Shown: positions 30,607-38,751, counted from the stretch's first letter. The stretch: 64,000 bases of DNA from Thiovibrio frasassiensis (GCF_029607905.1 NZ_JAPHEH010000001.1:2736287-2800286); one strand, 5' to 3'. A program made the numbers and translations. Notes: generated by a model from the sequence alone, not told the origin.

Positions 30607-30820
30607 GATTCGTCACTTTTCTCTTTTGTCTTGAGGCGAAAAACCGGGGCGCAACAGAATAGATACAGTTTACATGTTTCTTGGGAGCTGTCGAAGCATT
30701 CCTGCTACCCTGGCGAAGAAAATGGCGCCTCTTTCCTCCTGCTGCCGATTGACAAACCCCTGAATTTTAAGTACCTAACAAAGCAGAGCACTTCACAAGC
30801 CAAACGAGGGGAGAATCGTT
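30607..30820. other. Intergenic region upstream of lipoprotein cluster
   Basis: Non-coding by eye. TTGACA at 30749-30754 with a weak -10 (TACCTA) 17 bp downstream is a possible promoter for the plus-strand cluster that follows. Confidence 0.3.
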
Positions 30821-31024
30821 ATGGCAATCACGGTCATATCCTTTTCAAATTTCCGGAAACACTGCGTTCCAAACGCGAATCTCTCCGTTCGGACTTCAGC
30901 TCCAGCTTCCAGATGGGCATCGCCTCTCTCGGCGCCACAACAGAAAAGGCGACAAAATAACGCGTTGCCAGCTGTTACCGGGGAAAATATTTTTCTAACT
31001 CCATACGAGGAGAGAAGATCATGA
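30821..31024 (+). CDS. Hypothetical 67-residue protein overlapping the lipoprotein start
   Basis: ATG at 30821 follows a good GAGGGGAGA site and the frame ends TCATGA, overlapping the lipoprotein start by 4 bp, as coupled genes do. The product is basic, with no signal peptide or known motif, and composition is not strongly protein-like. It may be a real small gene or chance. Confidence 0.25.
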   Translation: MAITVISFSNFRKHCVPNANLSVRTSAPASRWASPLSAPQQKRRQNNALPAVTGENIFLTPYEERRS

Positions 31025-31965
31025 AGATGACACCTTTCGTTCTCTTACTGGTGATGCTACTCGGGCTGCTTGCCGCCTGCACCTCAAGCCAGGCCCCGGA
31101 AGAGGCAAAGACCGAAAAAATCACCGTCCCGGCCGCTGGCAATGACACACCGCAACCGCCACCCGTACCCGCCGAGAGCGAAACCACTCCCCCGCCGCCG
31201 AGGTTTAAGCCCCACGAAGAATACGCCATGAAGGTGCCGGCCGAAACGGTGATGCCTCCCCCCGCCTCTGCCCCGAAGAGCGCAACCTCCACGGCCGGGA
31301 TGACCGTTGGAGGCGACGCCACCACCGCGGAGCAACCGGTTCCTCCTGAGACCCCGCCGGCCGCGAAGAATGGCGGCGCCGAATCCGGTTGGAGCGAGCG
31401 CTGCAAGGACTACCTGGCCAGTTTCAAGGATGCCGCCTATACCTTCAACACCCCCTCGCCCATCAAGGTTGCCAAACCGTATCCCGTCTATCTCTGGGTG
31501 GACACCACCGCAAGCCACCAGGCGCTGGCGCAAGAGCTGGCGCAACAGTTGAACACCTTGTTGCCAGCCGATGCCAACCGGATCGCCTCCGGCACCATCC
31601 AGGTCAGCCCGGTCATGAAAGCGACCCTGAAAGGGGAAAAATTCACCATCACCCCCATCTCGCCGGAGCAGCAAATCATCCATCTGGCCGGCCGCACCAC
31701 CTGGAGCTGGGAGATCACCCCGACCTGGCCCGGCACCCATATCCTGCACCTCCAACTGCTCGCCATTCCCCCTGAAGGCATCGCTGCCGACCCCTATACC
31801 ATCCCGGAACCCCTTGATCGGAGCATCGAGGTGAAGGTGACGCTCTGGTGGCTCATTGATTCTTTCTTCGACAAATACTGGAAGTGGCTGCTTGGCGGCC
31901 TCGGCACTCTTCTGCTTACAGTGCTCGGCTGGTGGTGGAATAAGCGCACTGGCGAAAAAAGCTAA
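31021..31965 (+). CDS. Proline-rich lipoprotein with C-terminal membrane helix
   Basis: 314 residues, start behind GAGGAGAGAAG. A lipobox (LLGLLAAC, Cys20) makes it a lipoprotein. Residues 22-125 are low-complexity, Pro/Ala/Glu-rich. Residues about 130-275 look like a beta-sandwich domain rich in W and P (TTWSWEITPTWPGTHI). Near the C-terminus there is a hydrophobic helix (WLLGGLGTLLLTVLGWWW) and a basic tail, so the chain would be anchored at both ends. I do not recognise a family with confidence. Similar C-terminal beta domain plus helix arrangements occur in uncharacterised proteins next to caspase-like or TIR-like genes, but none is nearby. Confidence 0.7.
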   Translation: MKMTPFVLLLVMLLGLLAACTSSQAPEEAKTEKITVPAAGNDTPQPPPVPAESETTPPPPRFKPHEEYAMKVPAETVMPPPASAPKSATSTAGMTVGGDATTAEQPVPPETPPAAKNGGAESGWSERCKDYLASFKDAAYTFNTPSPIKVAKPYPVYLWVDTTASHQALAQELAQQLNTLLPADANRIASGTIQVSPVMKATLKGEKFTITPISPEQQIIHLAGRTTWSWEITPTWPGTHILHLQLLAIPPEGIAADPYTIPEPLDRSIEVKVTLWWLIDSFFDKYWKWLLGGLGTLLLTVLGWWWNKRTGEKS

Positions 31966-31981
31966 AACCACCCAGGAAGAT

Positions 31982-32086
31982 TTGAGGAAACCGCCCCCCC
32001 GTTCCCCGGTGGCTTTGGCGATCCTCTTTCTCCTGCTGACCGCCCCCCTGGCCAAGGCCTCGCTGATTGCCTATTTCGGCCGTTAA
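31982..32086 (+). CDS. Candidate exported micropeptide (34 codons)
   Basis: TTG start after AGGAAG, then a textbook signal sequence: basic RKPPPRS, hydrophobic VALAILFLLLTAPLAKA, predicted cleavage after AKA, leaving only SLIAYFGR. It starts 16 bp after the lipoprotein stop. It may be a true signal-peptide-like micropeptide or the remnant of a longer exported protein. Confidence 0.25.
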   Translation: MRKPPPRSPVALAILFLLLTAPLAKASLIAYFGR

Positions 32087-32241
32087 AAAAACGGCCCACC
32101 AAAGAGGGATCGTGATCTCCGCCTTGACAGACCATGTTTTTTCAGGCTAGCTAACGGGTGAAGATCACCCCACACGGGAACCCCGGGGGGTTTGTTCCCT
32201 CTGCTCCTCGCTTGTGCCGCCTCAGACCAAAGGATCCGACT

Positions 32242-32661
32242 ATGCCTCTGCGCCCGCTCCTCCTCTTGCTTGCCTTCCTTGTCGCTTTCCCCACCACCCT
32301 TCTGGCCAGGGAGGTGCATCTCAAAAAAGGGGAGGTGTTCCGCGACCGGGACCTTACCGTGATCTGCGAAGGACGCGGGGCCGCTTCTCTCAGTCAACCC
32401 CTGGCGGTGCGGGAGTGTCAGTACTGGGACGATTTCAGCAAAAAATGCCTCTTTGAAAAAACCACCTACAGCTATAACGATCTGGAATGCACGGAAGAAT
32501 GCCAGCATTGGGATGGGTTCAATAACACCTGCGACTACCAGAGCAAATGCACCTTTTATCCCCAGCAGGAGGCCTTTGTCCTGCGGACCTGCGCCGAGTT
32601 CGATGACTACAGCCGCAAATGTATCAAATTCAAGGAAGCAAAAATCGGCCCGGGCAGATAA
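32242..32661 (+). CDS. Small secreted protein with three Cys-[WF]-D repeats
   Basis: 139 residues from the ATG at 32242 (AAAGGAT upstream). Signal peptide about 1-22 (LLLLLAFLVAFPTTLLA). The mature part contains three copies of C-x-x-[WF]-D-x-[FY]-x-x-x-C: CQYWDDFSKKC, CQHWDGFNNTC and CAEFDDYSRKC, spaced 31 and 32 residues apart, each followed by a charged or aromatic strand. Ten mature cysteines suggest disulfides or metal binding in the periplasm. No database family comes to mind. It stands between the lipoprotein and a methyltransferase-fold gene. Confidence 0.7.
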   Translation: MPLRPLLLLLAFLVAFPTTLLAREVHLKKGEVFRDRDLTVICEGRGAASLSQPLAVRECQYWDDFSKKCLFEKTTYSYNDLECTEECQHWDGFNNTCDYQSKCTFYPQQEAFVLRTCAEFDDYSRKCIKFKEAKIGPGR

Positions 32662-32780
32662 TTTCCCGCAAAAGACCAGACAAACGACTCTTCCCGCCCG
32701 AGCCTGTTTCTTGTAGTATCTCGCGATGGCGCAGGCGGACAATCACCTGCAACGGTAATCACCTTGAGCTTGAGGCCACC

Positions 32781-33458
32781 ATGATCCCTTGGGAGTTGCT
32801 GGAGAGCGCCCCGGTTCCGGGAGGCAGCGAAACGCTGCACCTCTACCGGCGGGGCACGGAGTTTGCCATCCGGGTGGATGGCAACGAGCTGATGAACAGC
32901 CGGGCCCACGGCTCGGAGGAGGCCCTGGCCGAGCTGGCCTGCGCCCGGTTGCACACCCGCCCCGCGCCCTTCGTCCTGATCGGCGGCCTGGGCATGGGCT
33001 ATACCGTGGCGGCGGCGCTCAAACACCTGAGCAGCCAGGCCCGGGTGGTGGTGGCCGAGCTGGTTCCGGCAGTGATTGCTTGGAACCGGGGGCCGCTTGC
33101 CGGTCTGGCCGGACATCCCCTGAAGGATATCCGCGTCTCGGTGCGGGAGATTGATGTCGCCCGGATTTTACAAACGGAACAACAGGCCTACGACGCCATC
33201 CTCCTCGATGTGGACAACGGTCCCGATGGGTTGACCCGCCCCGGCAACGACTGGCTCTACACCCGGGCCGGATTGACCGCCGCCCATGGTGCCCTGAAAC
33301 CCTCAGGTGTTTTGGCTGTCTGGTCCGCCAGCCCCGAACCCGCCTTTTCCCGATTGCTGCGCCAGACCGGATTTACGGTGGAGGAAATCACCGCCCGCGC
33401 ACGGGGAAGCAAAGGCGGCAGTCGGCACATGATCTGGCTTGCCGAACGTGGGAGATAA
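32781..33458 (+). CDS. Spermidine-synthase-like / SAM-binding Rossmann protein
   Basis: 225 residues from the ATG at 32781 (GAGG site); a longer in-frame start at 32619 overlaps the Cys-repeat gene and is unlikely. Nucleotide-binding motif LIGGLGMGYTVAAAL, acidic end of beta2 (VVVAELVPAVIAWN) and DAILLDVDNGPDGL fit the spermidine synthase/methyltransferase fold, with a shortened N-terminal domain. It may be a polyamine aminopropyltransferase or a methyltransferase of unknown target. The enzyme-specific gatekeeping loop is not clear. Confidence 0.75.
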   Translation: MIPWELLESAPVPGGSETLHLYRRGTEFAIRVDGNELMNSRAHGSEEALAELACARLHTRPAPFVLIGGLGMGYTVAAALKHLSSQARVVVAELVPAVIAWNRGPLAGLAGHPLKDIRVSVREIDVARILQTEQQAYDAILLDVDNGPDGLTRPGNDWLYTRAGLTAAHGALKPSGVLAVWSASPEPAFSRLLRQTGFTVEEITARARGSKGGSRHMIWLAERGR

Positions 33459-33498
33459 GCGAATTGATGCGCATCAGCAATAAAGAATCCCGGCATTC

Positions 33499-34677
33499 AT
33501 GAACGATCTTCATCAAAAACCTGTCTCTCCGCCACCGACATTGCCCCGGTTGTTCGCCGTCTTTTTACGCCTGGGAGCAACCGCCTTCGGCGGCCCGGCC
33601 ATGATCGCCTATATCCGTGAGCTGGCTGTCGAGCGGGAACACTGGCTGCATAAACAAACCTTCCAGGAAGGCGTGGCCCTTTGCCAGACGATTCCCGGCG
33701 CCACCGCCATGCAGGTCGCGGCCTACGTCGGCCTGCGGGTCCGGGGCGTGCGGGGGGCCATCACCGGCTACCTCGGCTTCGGATTGCCTGCTTTTTTCCT
33801 CATGACAGCGCTTTCGGCCTTCTACAGCCGCACCCATTCGCTTCCCGCCGTAATTGCCGCTTTCAGCGGCCTACAGGCCATCATTGTCGCCATCGTGGCC
33901 AATGCCGCCATCTCCTTTGGCAAAACCGCTCTTTCCGGCTGGAAAACCTGGAGCATCGCCCTCGCTGCCGCAGGGCTGTTTTGGCTTGCTGCCCATCCGG
34001 CTTTGATCCTGTTCCTTGCCGCTCTTTTGGGCATGACCTTGAACTCCGGGCAGCCAACCGCGCCGCAGACAGAACCCCGGACACCCCTACCCTCCACCGC
34101 CCGTGCGCTTCTTTTCCTGCTGGCAGCCACTACCGCAGGTTTTGCCCTGCTTGCTTTCTTTCGCCACGATCTCGCGCAACTGGCCCTGCTCATGGCCAGG
34201 GTCGACCTCATGGCTTTTGGCGGCGGCTTTGCCTCGGTGCCCCTCCTGTTCCATGAAATCGTCGTGACCCGCGCCTGGCTGAATGCCCCGACCTTTCTGG
34301 ACGGCATCGCCCTGGGCCAACTCACCCCCGGCCCCATCGTGATCACGGCAACCTTTGTCGGTTACCTGCGCCATGGCCTTTTCGGCGCGCTGATCGCCAC
34401 GGTGGCCATGTTCCTCCCCTCCCTGTTGCTGCTGATCGGCACCGCGCCCTACTTTGCCCGGATGCGCACCTCCCGCTGGTTCAACCATGCCGTTGACGGC
34501 GTTCTCTGCTCCTTTGTCGGCCTGCTCTGCACCGTTACCATCCGCCTTGCCCTGCACGTCCACTGGGACTGGCCTCACCGGCTTCTCGCCGCTGCGGCCT
34601 TCGGAGCCCTGCTCATGAAAATCGATCTGCTCTGGGTGGTTTTTGCAGGCGCCATGTTGGCCATGCTCCTTTTTTAG
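33499..34677 (+). CDS. chrA: Chromate transporter (two-domain ChrA)
   Basis: 392 residues with two tandem CHR domains: N-half with TAFGGPAMIAYIRE and CQTIPGATAMQVAAYVG, C-half with MAFGGGFASVPLL and LGQLTPGPIVITATFVGYL. About 10-12 membrane helices. ChrA proteins export chromate, probably as a sulfate/chromate antiporter. In an anaerobe it may have another oxyanion substrate. 40 bp after the spermidine-synthase-like gene. Confidence 0.92.
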   Translation: MNDLHQKPVSPPPTLPRLFAVFLRLGATAFGGPAMIAYIRELAVEREHWLHKQTFQEGVALCQTIPGATAMQVAAYVGLRVRGVRGAITGYLGFGLPAFFLMTALSAFYSRTHSLPAVIAAFSGLQAIIVAIVANAAISFGKTALSGWKTWSIALAAAGLFWLAAHPALILFLAALLGMTLNSGQPTAPQTEPRTPLPSTARALLFLLAATTAGFALLAFFRHDLAQLALLMARVDLMAFGGGFASVPLLFHEIVVTRAWLNAPTFLDGIALGQLTPGPIVITATFVGYLRHGLFGALIATVAMFLPSLLLLIGTAPYFARMRTSRWFNHAVDGVLCSFVGLLCTVTIRLALHVHWDWPHRLLAAAAFGALLMKIDLLWVVFAGAMLAMLLF

Positions 34678-34797
34678 AGATATCGATCCGCTCGTGGCTG
34701 GACAAATGCTCCGCCGAGAGGTATAGGGAAAAAACATCCTCACCCCGAGGACAGGCGCCTGCCGCCAAAGCTTGCATCATCTCGCGCGAGGGCTAAC

Positions 34798-35022
34798 ATG
34801 ACACGCCTGATCTGTTACTGTTTTGGTTACACCGAAGAGGACCTGCGCCAGGATATCCTGAAACACGGCCGGTCACTGATTCTGGAACGCATTGCCTCGG
34901 AAAAGAAAGACGGCCAGTGCCGCTGCGCGGAGACAAACCCAGCCGGGCGCTGATGCCTGGCCGAGGTCCGCCAGGTGGTGGACGCAGCCCTGAAGGAACG
35001 TGGCTCCGAGGAGCAATGCTGA
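34798..35022 (+). CDS. Selenocysteine-containing CopZ/BFD-like [2Fe-2S] protein (UGA at 34951)
   Basis: Reading through one in-frame TGA (34951-34953) gives a 74-residue protein. The N-terminus is LICYCFGYTEEDLRQDI, then GQCRCAETNPAGR, the UGA, and CLAEVRQVVDAAL, ending QC and a TGA stop. This is the CopZ N-terminal/BFD-like [2Fe-2S] domain, where family members typically have two adjacent Cys after NPxGR; here the first is UGA-encoded (residue 52). The coding pattern continues unbroken after the UGA and a bacterial-type SECIS hairpin follows. Start at ATG 34798 behind GAGGG. The true stop overlaps the TauE start (TGATG). Standard gene callers would end it at 51 residues or miss it. Function is probably electron transfer or metal/redox handling. 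Confidence 0.8.
34966..34983 (+). promoter_or_regulatory. Putative bacterial SECIS element
   Basis: Twelve bases after the UGA, GTCCGCC pairs with GGTGGAC (7 bp, one G-U) around an AGGT tetraloop. The GGU-containing apical loop lies about 20 nt after the UGA, close to the position and loop type of the E. coli fdhF SECIS. An alternative CCTGGC/GCCAGG stem overlaps it. Confidence 0.65.
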
Positions 35023-35969
35023 TGTATTTCCCCATTGCCAATATCGAGGTCAACCCGCTAGTGCCGCCGCTGGTCGCCTTCGGGATCTCCCTGTTCACCT
35101 CCATGGGCGGGGTGAGCGGCGCCTTCCTGCTCCTGCCCTTCCAGGTCAGCGTTTTGGGCTTCACCAGCCCGGCGGTGAGCTCGACCAACCAGTTGTTCAA
35201 CATCGTCGCCATTCCCAGCGGCGTCTACCGCTACCTCAAAGAGGGGCGGATGCTCTGGCCCCTGACCTGGGTGGTGATCATCGGCACCCTGCCCGGGGTG
35301 CTGGTCGGGGCCATCCTCCGGATCAAATACCTGCCCGACCCGAAAAACTTCAAGCTCTTTGCCGGCGCGGTCCTCCTCTACATGGGCGGCCGGCTGCTGC
35401 AGGACCTGCTGGGGAAAAAAAGAAACCCGGATGCGCCCACGGTGGAGGAGCGGTTCCACCAGGAACGCAAAAACAGCGCCCAAACAACAGGAAGCGCGAC
35501 AGACTTGCCGGCAAACCGGGTCACGGTCCGCCAATGGACCCCCACCCGGATCGTCTTCGAGTTTTACGGGGAAACCTTCACCGTCAACGGAGTGGGCCTC
35601 ATGGCCTTGAGCCTGGTGGTCGGCATGGTGGGAGGGGTGTACGGCATCGGGGGCGGCGCGATCATTGCCCCGTTTTTGGTCAGCTTCTTCGGACTGCCCA
35701 TCTATACCGTGGCCGGCGCCTCGCTGATGGGCACCTTTGTCACCTCGGTGGCTGGGGTCCTCTTTTACCAGCTCCTTGCCCCCCACTACCCGGGCATGGT
35801 CATCGCTCCGGACTGGCTGCTGGGACTGCTTTTCGGGGTGGGAGGATTTGCGGGCATGTACTGCGGGGCACGGCTGCAACGGTTCGTGCCGGCAAAATTC
35901 ATCAAATGGATACTGGTCGTCTGCCTGCTCAGTACGGCAGGAAAGTATATCTGGGGATTCCTCTTTTAA
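35022..35969 (+). CDS. TauE/SafE-family membrane exporter
   Basis: 315 residues from the ATG at 35022, which overlaps the selenoprotein stop (TGATG) with GAGGAG 8 bp upstream; an ATG two codons earlier is also possible. Two homologous halves of membrane helices: GISLFTSMGGVSGAFLLLPF in the first and LVVGMVGGVYGIGGGAIIAP in the second, with a hydrophilic loop (about 135-190) between. TauE/SafE proteins export sulfite, sulfoacetate or other organosulfur anions. Strict translational coupling suggests the selenoprotein and the exporter act together, maybe in sulfur or metalloid handling. Confidence 0.88.
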   Translation: MYFPIANIEVNPLVPPLVAFGISLFTSMGGVSGAFLLLPFQVSVLGFTSPAVSSTNQLFNIVAIPSGVYRYLKEGRMLWPLTWVVIIGTLPGVLVGAILRIKYLPDPKNFKLFAGAVLLYMGGRLLQDLLGKKRNPDAPTVEERFHQERKNSAQTTGSATDLPANRVTVRQWTPTRIVFEFYGETFTVNGVGLMALSLVVGMVGGVYGIGGGAIIAPFLVSFFGLPIYTVAGASLMGTFVTSVAGVLFYQLLAPHYPGMVIAPDWLLGLLFGVGGFAGMYCGARLQRFVPAKFIKWILVVCLLSTAGKYIWGFLF

Positions 35970-36802
35970 ACGGAAAGGGTCAGGCTGTTTTGCCGGCCTG
36001 CAATATCCCCCACCCCTCCAACGGAACCTGCTTCCAGCTCCGCCAGCAACCGCAGACCGGCGATCCCATGCCAGGAGGCGTCAAGAAAAGGGGCCGCCCG
36101 CGGGCTCCGGCCAAAGCCGCCTCTTCCGGTCTGACAGCTGACGATAAAGGCCCTGAGGTTGGCCGGATCATCGGGTCTTGCGCCCAAAAGGCTCAAAGCC
36201 GCAAGCCCGGCATGGCAATTCTCAAGAAAAGAAGTAGTGCCCGGGAAAAAGCCGAAGCCGCCGTCACCGTTCTGCGTGCGCTTAAGCCAGCCGGAGAGCT
36301 CACCCGCCCCCCCAATCGACTGACCATCCATCTTTTTTAAAAAGAGAAACCGGGCCACATCCTGCACCGCGCAGGGCGCAGGCAAGAACAACGACCGTTG
36401 CAAGCCGGGAAGGTCCAGCTCCTCTGCCAGGATCTCCCTGGCGATGCGGCGCACATAATAGCGGGTGGCCAGCGAGGTGTCAGAGCTCAGGCAGGCGGCA
36501 AGATGGGCGCGGACCCGCGCTCCATCGATGGCAACGCCGCAGATATGGCAGGTGGTGAGAAGACGGAAGGTGGTGTCGATTCCCAGCCAGGGCACCGCCA
36601 GCATCCGGGCAAGATAGTCGGCCAGGGCAGGTTCCGCTTGGGGGGTGGGCACCGCATCCCCCAGCACCATGGTCAGGGCGACCGCCTGAAAGGTGTCCTG
36701 GATGGTGGCGGGCAGCCTCGGCGTCGCGCCATAGCCGCCACTCTCCTTGCGCCGCTTGGCCACGAAATCCCTGAGGGCACCATGATCAACCTGACGAGCC
36801 AT
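35966..36802 (-). CDS. Prenyltransferase/squalene-cyclase-fold repeat protein
   Basis: 278 residues. At least two QxxxGGFG-type repeats are visible (RTQNGDGGFGFFPG and CQTGRGGFGRSPRA) with helices SFLENCHAGLAALSLL and FLDASWHGIAGLRLL, the alpha-alpha toroid of the protein prenyltransferase beta/terpene cyclase superfamily. The chain is about half the length of a cyclase. The Asp-Cys-His zinc set of protein prenyltransferases is not evident, so catalysis is doubtful. It overlaps the TauE gene tail-to-tail by 4 bp. Confidence 0.65.
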   Translation of the reverse strand: MARQVDHGALRDFVAKRRKESGGYGATPRLPATIQDTFQAVALTMVLGDAVPTPQAEPALADYLARMLAVPWLGIDTTFRLLTTCHICGVAIDGARVRAHLAACLSSDTSLATRYYVRRIAREILAEELDLPGLQRSLFLPAPCAVQDVARFLFLKKMDGQSIGGAGELSGWLKRTQNGDGGFGFFPGTTSFLENCHAGLAALSLLGARPDDPANLRAFIVSCQTGRGGFGRSPRAAPFLDASWHGIAGLRLLAELEAGSVGGVGDIAGRQNSLTLSV

Positions 36803-36834
36803 TGCCTCCCTCCGTTGCGGCTAAGCCAAAGAAC

Positions 36835-37182
36835 TTACGCGGTTTCCTTGTTCCGGTAGGCGATCACCCGGATCTTTTCCAGGGTAACCATGCCCTTATC
36901 GAGCATCTTGTCGAGCTCCGGGAGAAAGGCGGCGATGCGCTCCGGTTTGTCAACGATCTCGACAATCAGGGGCAGATCCTCGGAGAGGCGCAGGATCTTG
37001 GCGGTGTGGATACGGCTGTTCTTGCCGAAGCCCATGATCCCCCGGGTGACCGTGGCCCCGGCCAGGCCGCGCTTGCGCGCCTCCTCGACAATGATTTCAT
37101 AGAGCGGCCGCTGACCGAGCTTGGTGGTTTCGCCGATGAAGATGCGGAGCAGTTCCGCTTCCGAGGGGAGTTCCATGACCAT
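36835..37182 (-). CDS. DUF190 family (PII-like) protein
   Basis: 115 residues with AAGGAGAC before MVMELPSEAELLRIF. Typical DUF190 pattern: LLRIFIGETTKLGQRPLYE, ARKRGLAGATVTRGIMGFG, LPLIVEIVDKPERI. These proteins have a ferredoxin-like PII fold and are often encoded with CrcB fluoride channels, as here (crcB is the next gene upstream on the same strand). They may act as a regulator of the channel. Ligand unknown. Confidence 0.88.
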   Translation of the reverse strand: MVMELPSEAELLRIFIGETTKLGQRPLYEIIVEEARKRGLAGATVTRGIMGFGKNSRIHTAKILRLSEDLPLIVEIVDKPERIAAFLPELDKMLDKGMVTLEKIRVIAYRNKETA

Positions 37183-37240
37183 GTCTCCTTCTTGCTAGTT
37201 AACAAACAGCCTCAAAAACCAGAGTAATACGTTTTCATCC

Positions 37241-37430
37241 TCTGTTCATTTCTTTGCTTGCCCAAAGAAACGAACCAAAGAAAAGGCACCCGTGTCTCTT
37301 GTCCCGCCTGCGGCGGGATGCCCTGTGCTCCTCGATGCTGCCGGGGCTTTGCAAACTCGCTTCGCTCAAACAGTGCAAATCCCTTTTCGGCAGCCTCTCC
37401 GGTGCTAGGCTGCGTGCCAATGGGATTTTA
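37241..37430 (+). repeat. Dispersed intergenic repeat, copy B
   Basis: 190 bp, full-length copy: 5' part TTCATTTCTTTGCTTGCCCA then AGAAACGAACCAAAGAAAAG, the GTCCCGCC/GGCGGGATGCCC hairpin, and a 3' part ending TGCCAATGGGATTTTA. Very close to copy C at 46736. It separates crcB from DUF190. Related 'CCAAAGAAACGAACCAAAGAAA' repeats are widespread in proteobacterial genomes. Confidence 0.85.
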
Positions 37431-37480
37431 ATGGCCATAAGAACAAAAGACCTGGCTGAGCTTGCTTGGCAGGCAGATTT

Positions 37481-37858
37481 CTATATAAGCCTGCCCAAAG
37501 CCATCCCCACAAAAAACAACACCACCCCCACTCCGTTCTGCAGCAGGATATTGCCTATGGCGTACATCTGCTCGCCGTCCGCCAGTAGGTTGCCGGTCTC
37601 GGCCATATAGGTGGAAAAGGTGGTGAAAGCGCCCAGGAAGCCGGTGAGCAGCACGATCCGCAGCTCGCCGGTGCCGGGGAACCGCTCGCTGGTCAGGGTC
37701 CAGACCAGGCCGAAGAGCAGGCAGCCCAGAGCGTTTACCGAAACCGTGCCCCAGGGGAAACCTGTGCCCGCCACCCGCTGCACCAGGCCGGAAAGCCCGT
37801 AGCGGGCCAGGGTGCCGCAGGCTCCGGCCACGGCGAGAAAAAACAATTTTTGCCACAT
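37481..37858 (-). CDS. crcB: Fluoride ion channel CrcB/Fluc
   Basis: 125 residues from the ATG at 37858, which overlaps the rsmI stop (TGATG) with AAGGAG upstream. Four membrane helices. Fluc signatures: GACGTLARYGLSG, GTVSVNALGCLLFG (pore Asn) and GFLGAFTTFSTYMAE (Phe box and central Na site TFST). Functions as a dual-topology dimer exporting fluoride. No fluoride riboswitch was recognised upstream, where the gene is fused into the rsmI transcript. Confidence 0.93.
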   Translation of the reverse strand: MWQKLFFLAVAGACGTLARYGLSGLVQRVAGTGFPWGTVSVNALGCLLFGLVWTLTSERFPGTGELRIVLLTGFLGAFTTFSTYMAETGNLLADGEQMYAIGNILLQNGVGVVLFFVGMALGRLI

Positions 37859-38751
37859 CAGCCCTGCTCCTTCCACACCGCCAACGCCTTTTGATAGACC
37901 TCGGAGCGGGAGAGATCCAGATCCTTGGCAATATTGGCCACCGCGTCTTTCAGGCTCACCCCGTCCTGCGCCCGATACCAGCGCAGCAGATCGTCCAGGT
38001 TGTCCGGCCGTTGCGTCCCGGTGGCGCGCAGCCCTTCGATGAGCACCACGAATTCCCCCTTGATGGACTCCCGTCCCTTGAAGTCGGCCAAAAGATCGCT
38101 CAGGGGTGCCGAGACAATCTCTTCATGTATCTTGGTGAGCTCCCGGCCGATCAGCGCCCGCCGTTCGCCCAGCTCCCCCAGGCAATCACCCAGCGAGGCG
38201 GTGATCCGCCGGGGCGACTCGTAAAAAACTATGGGGTGCACTTCATTTTTGAGCCCCCGCAGGAGTTTGCGCCGCTCACTCCCCTTGGAGGGCAGAAAGG
38301 CGAGAAAGAGATGCGACGGCTCGGTCAGACCGGCCACGCTGAGGATGGTCGCCAGGGCCGAAACCCCGGGAATCGGCACCACACTCACCCCCTGCTCGTG
38401 GGCGCTCTTCACCAGGATCCCACCCGGATCGGAGATCCCTGGGGTGCCGGCATCGGAAACCAGGGCCACCTGCGCCCCGGAAAGCAAACGGGCCACAATC
38501 TCCTGGGAGCGGCTCGCCTCGTTTTCCTTGTAGTAGCTGAGCAGCGGGGTATGGATATCGAAATGGGTGAGGAGCTTTCTGGTGTGCCGGGTGTCCTCGG
38601 CGGCGATCAGATCCACCTCTTTGAGGATGCGCAGGGCGCGGAGGGTAATATCCTCCAGGTTGCCGATGGGGGTGGCCACCACAAACAGGGTGCCGCCTTT
38701 GCTTGGGCTCGCCGCCTTGGCTTGGGGTTCTTTTCCTTTGACCTGCTTCAT
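37858..38751 (-). CDS. rsmI: 16S rRNA 2'-O-methyltransferase RsmI
   Basis: 297 residues from the ATG at 38751 (GGAGG upstream, ATGA overlap with the kinase gene). Motifs: TLFVVATPIGNLEDIT, AAEDTRHTRKLL, LSYYKENE, ALVSDAGTPGISDPG and FYESPRRI of the tetrapyrrole-methylase superfamily. RsmI modifies C1402 of 16S rRNA with RsmH. It sits within a four-gene minus-strand overlap chain (kinase-rsmI-crcB, then DUF190). Confidence 0.94.
   Translation of the reverse strand: MKQVKGKEPQAKAASPSKGGTLFVVATPIGNLEDITLRALRILKEVDLIAAEDTRHTRKLLTHFDIHTPLLSYYKENEASRSQEIVARLLSGAQVALVSDAGTPGISDPGGILVKSAHEQGVSVVPIPGVSALATILSVAGLTEPSHLFLAFLPSKGSERRKLLRGLKNEVHPIVFYESPRRITASLGDCLGELGERRALIGRELTKIHEEIVSAPLSDLLADFKGRESIKGEFVVLIEGLRATGTQRPDNLDDLLRWYRAQDGVSLKDAVANIAKDLDLSRSEVYQKALAVWKEQG

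Noticed and set aside
32077..32096. GGCCGT/ACGGCC hairpin as terminator
   Set aside because: No T-run follows and it overlaps the stop of the micropeptide frame; too short to call.
37183..37480. Fluoride riboswitch between crcB and DUF190
   Set aside because: Sequence is mostly the dispersed repeat; the crcB-type (GGNGAUGG...) aptamer blocks were not found on the minus strand.
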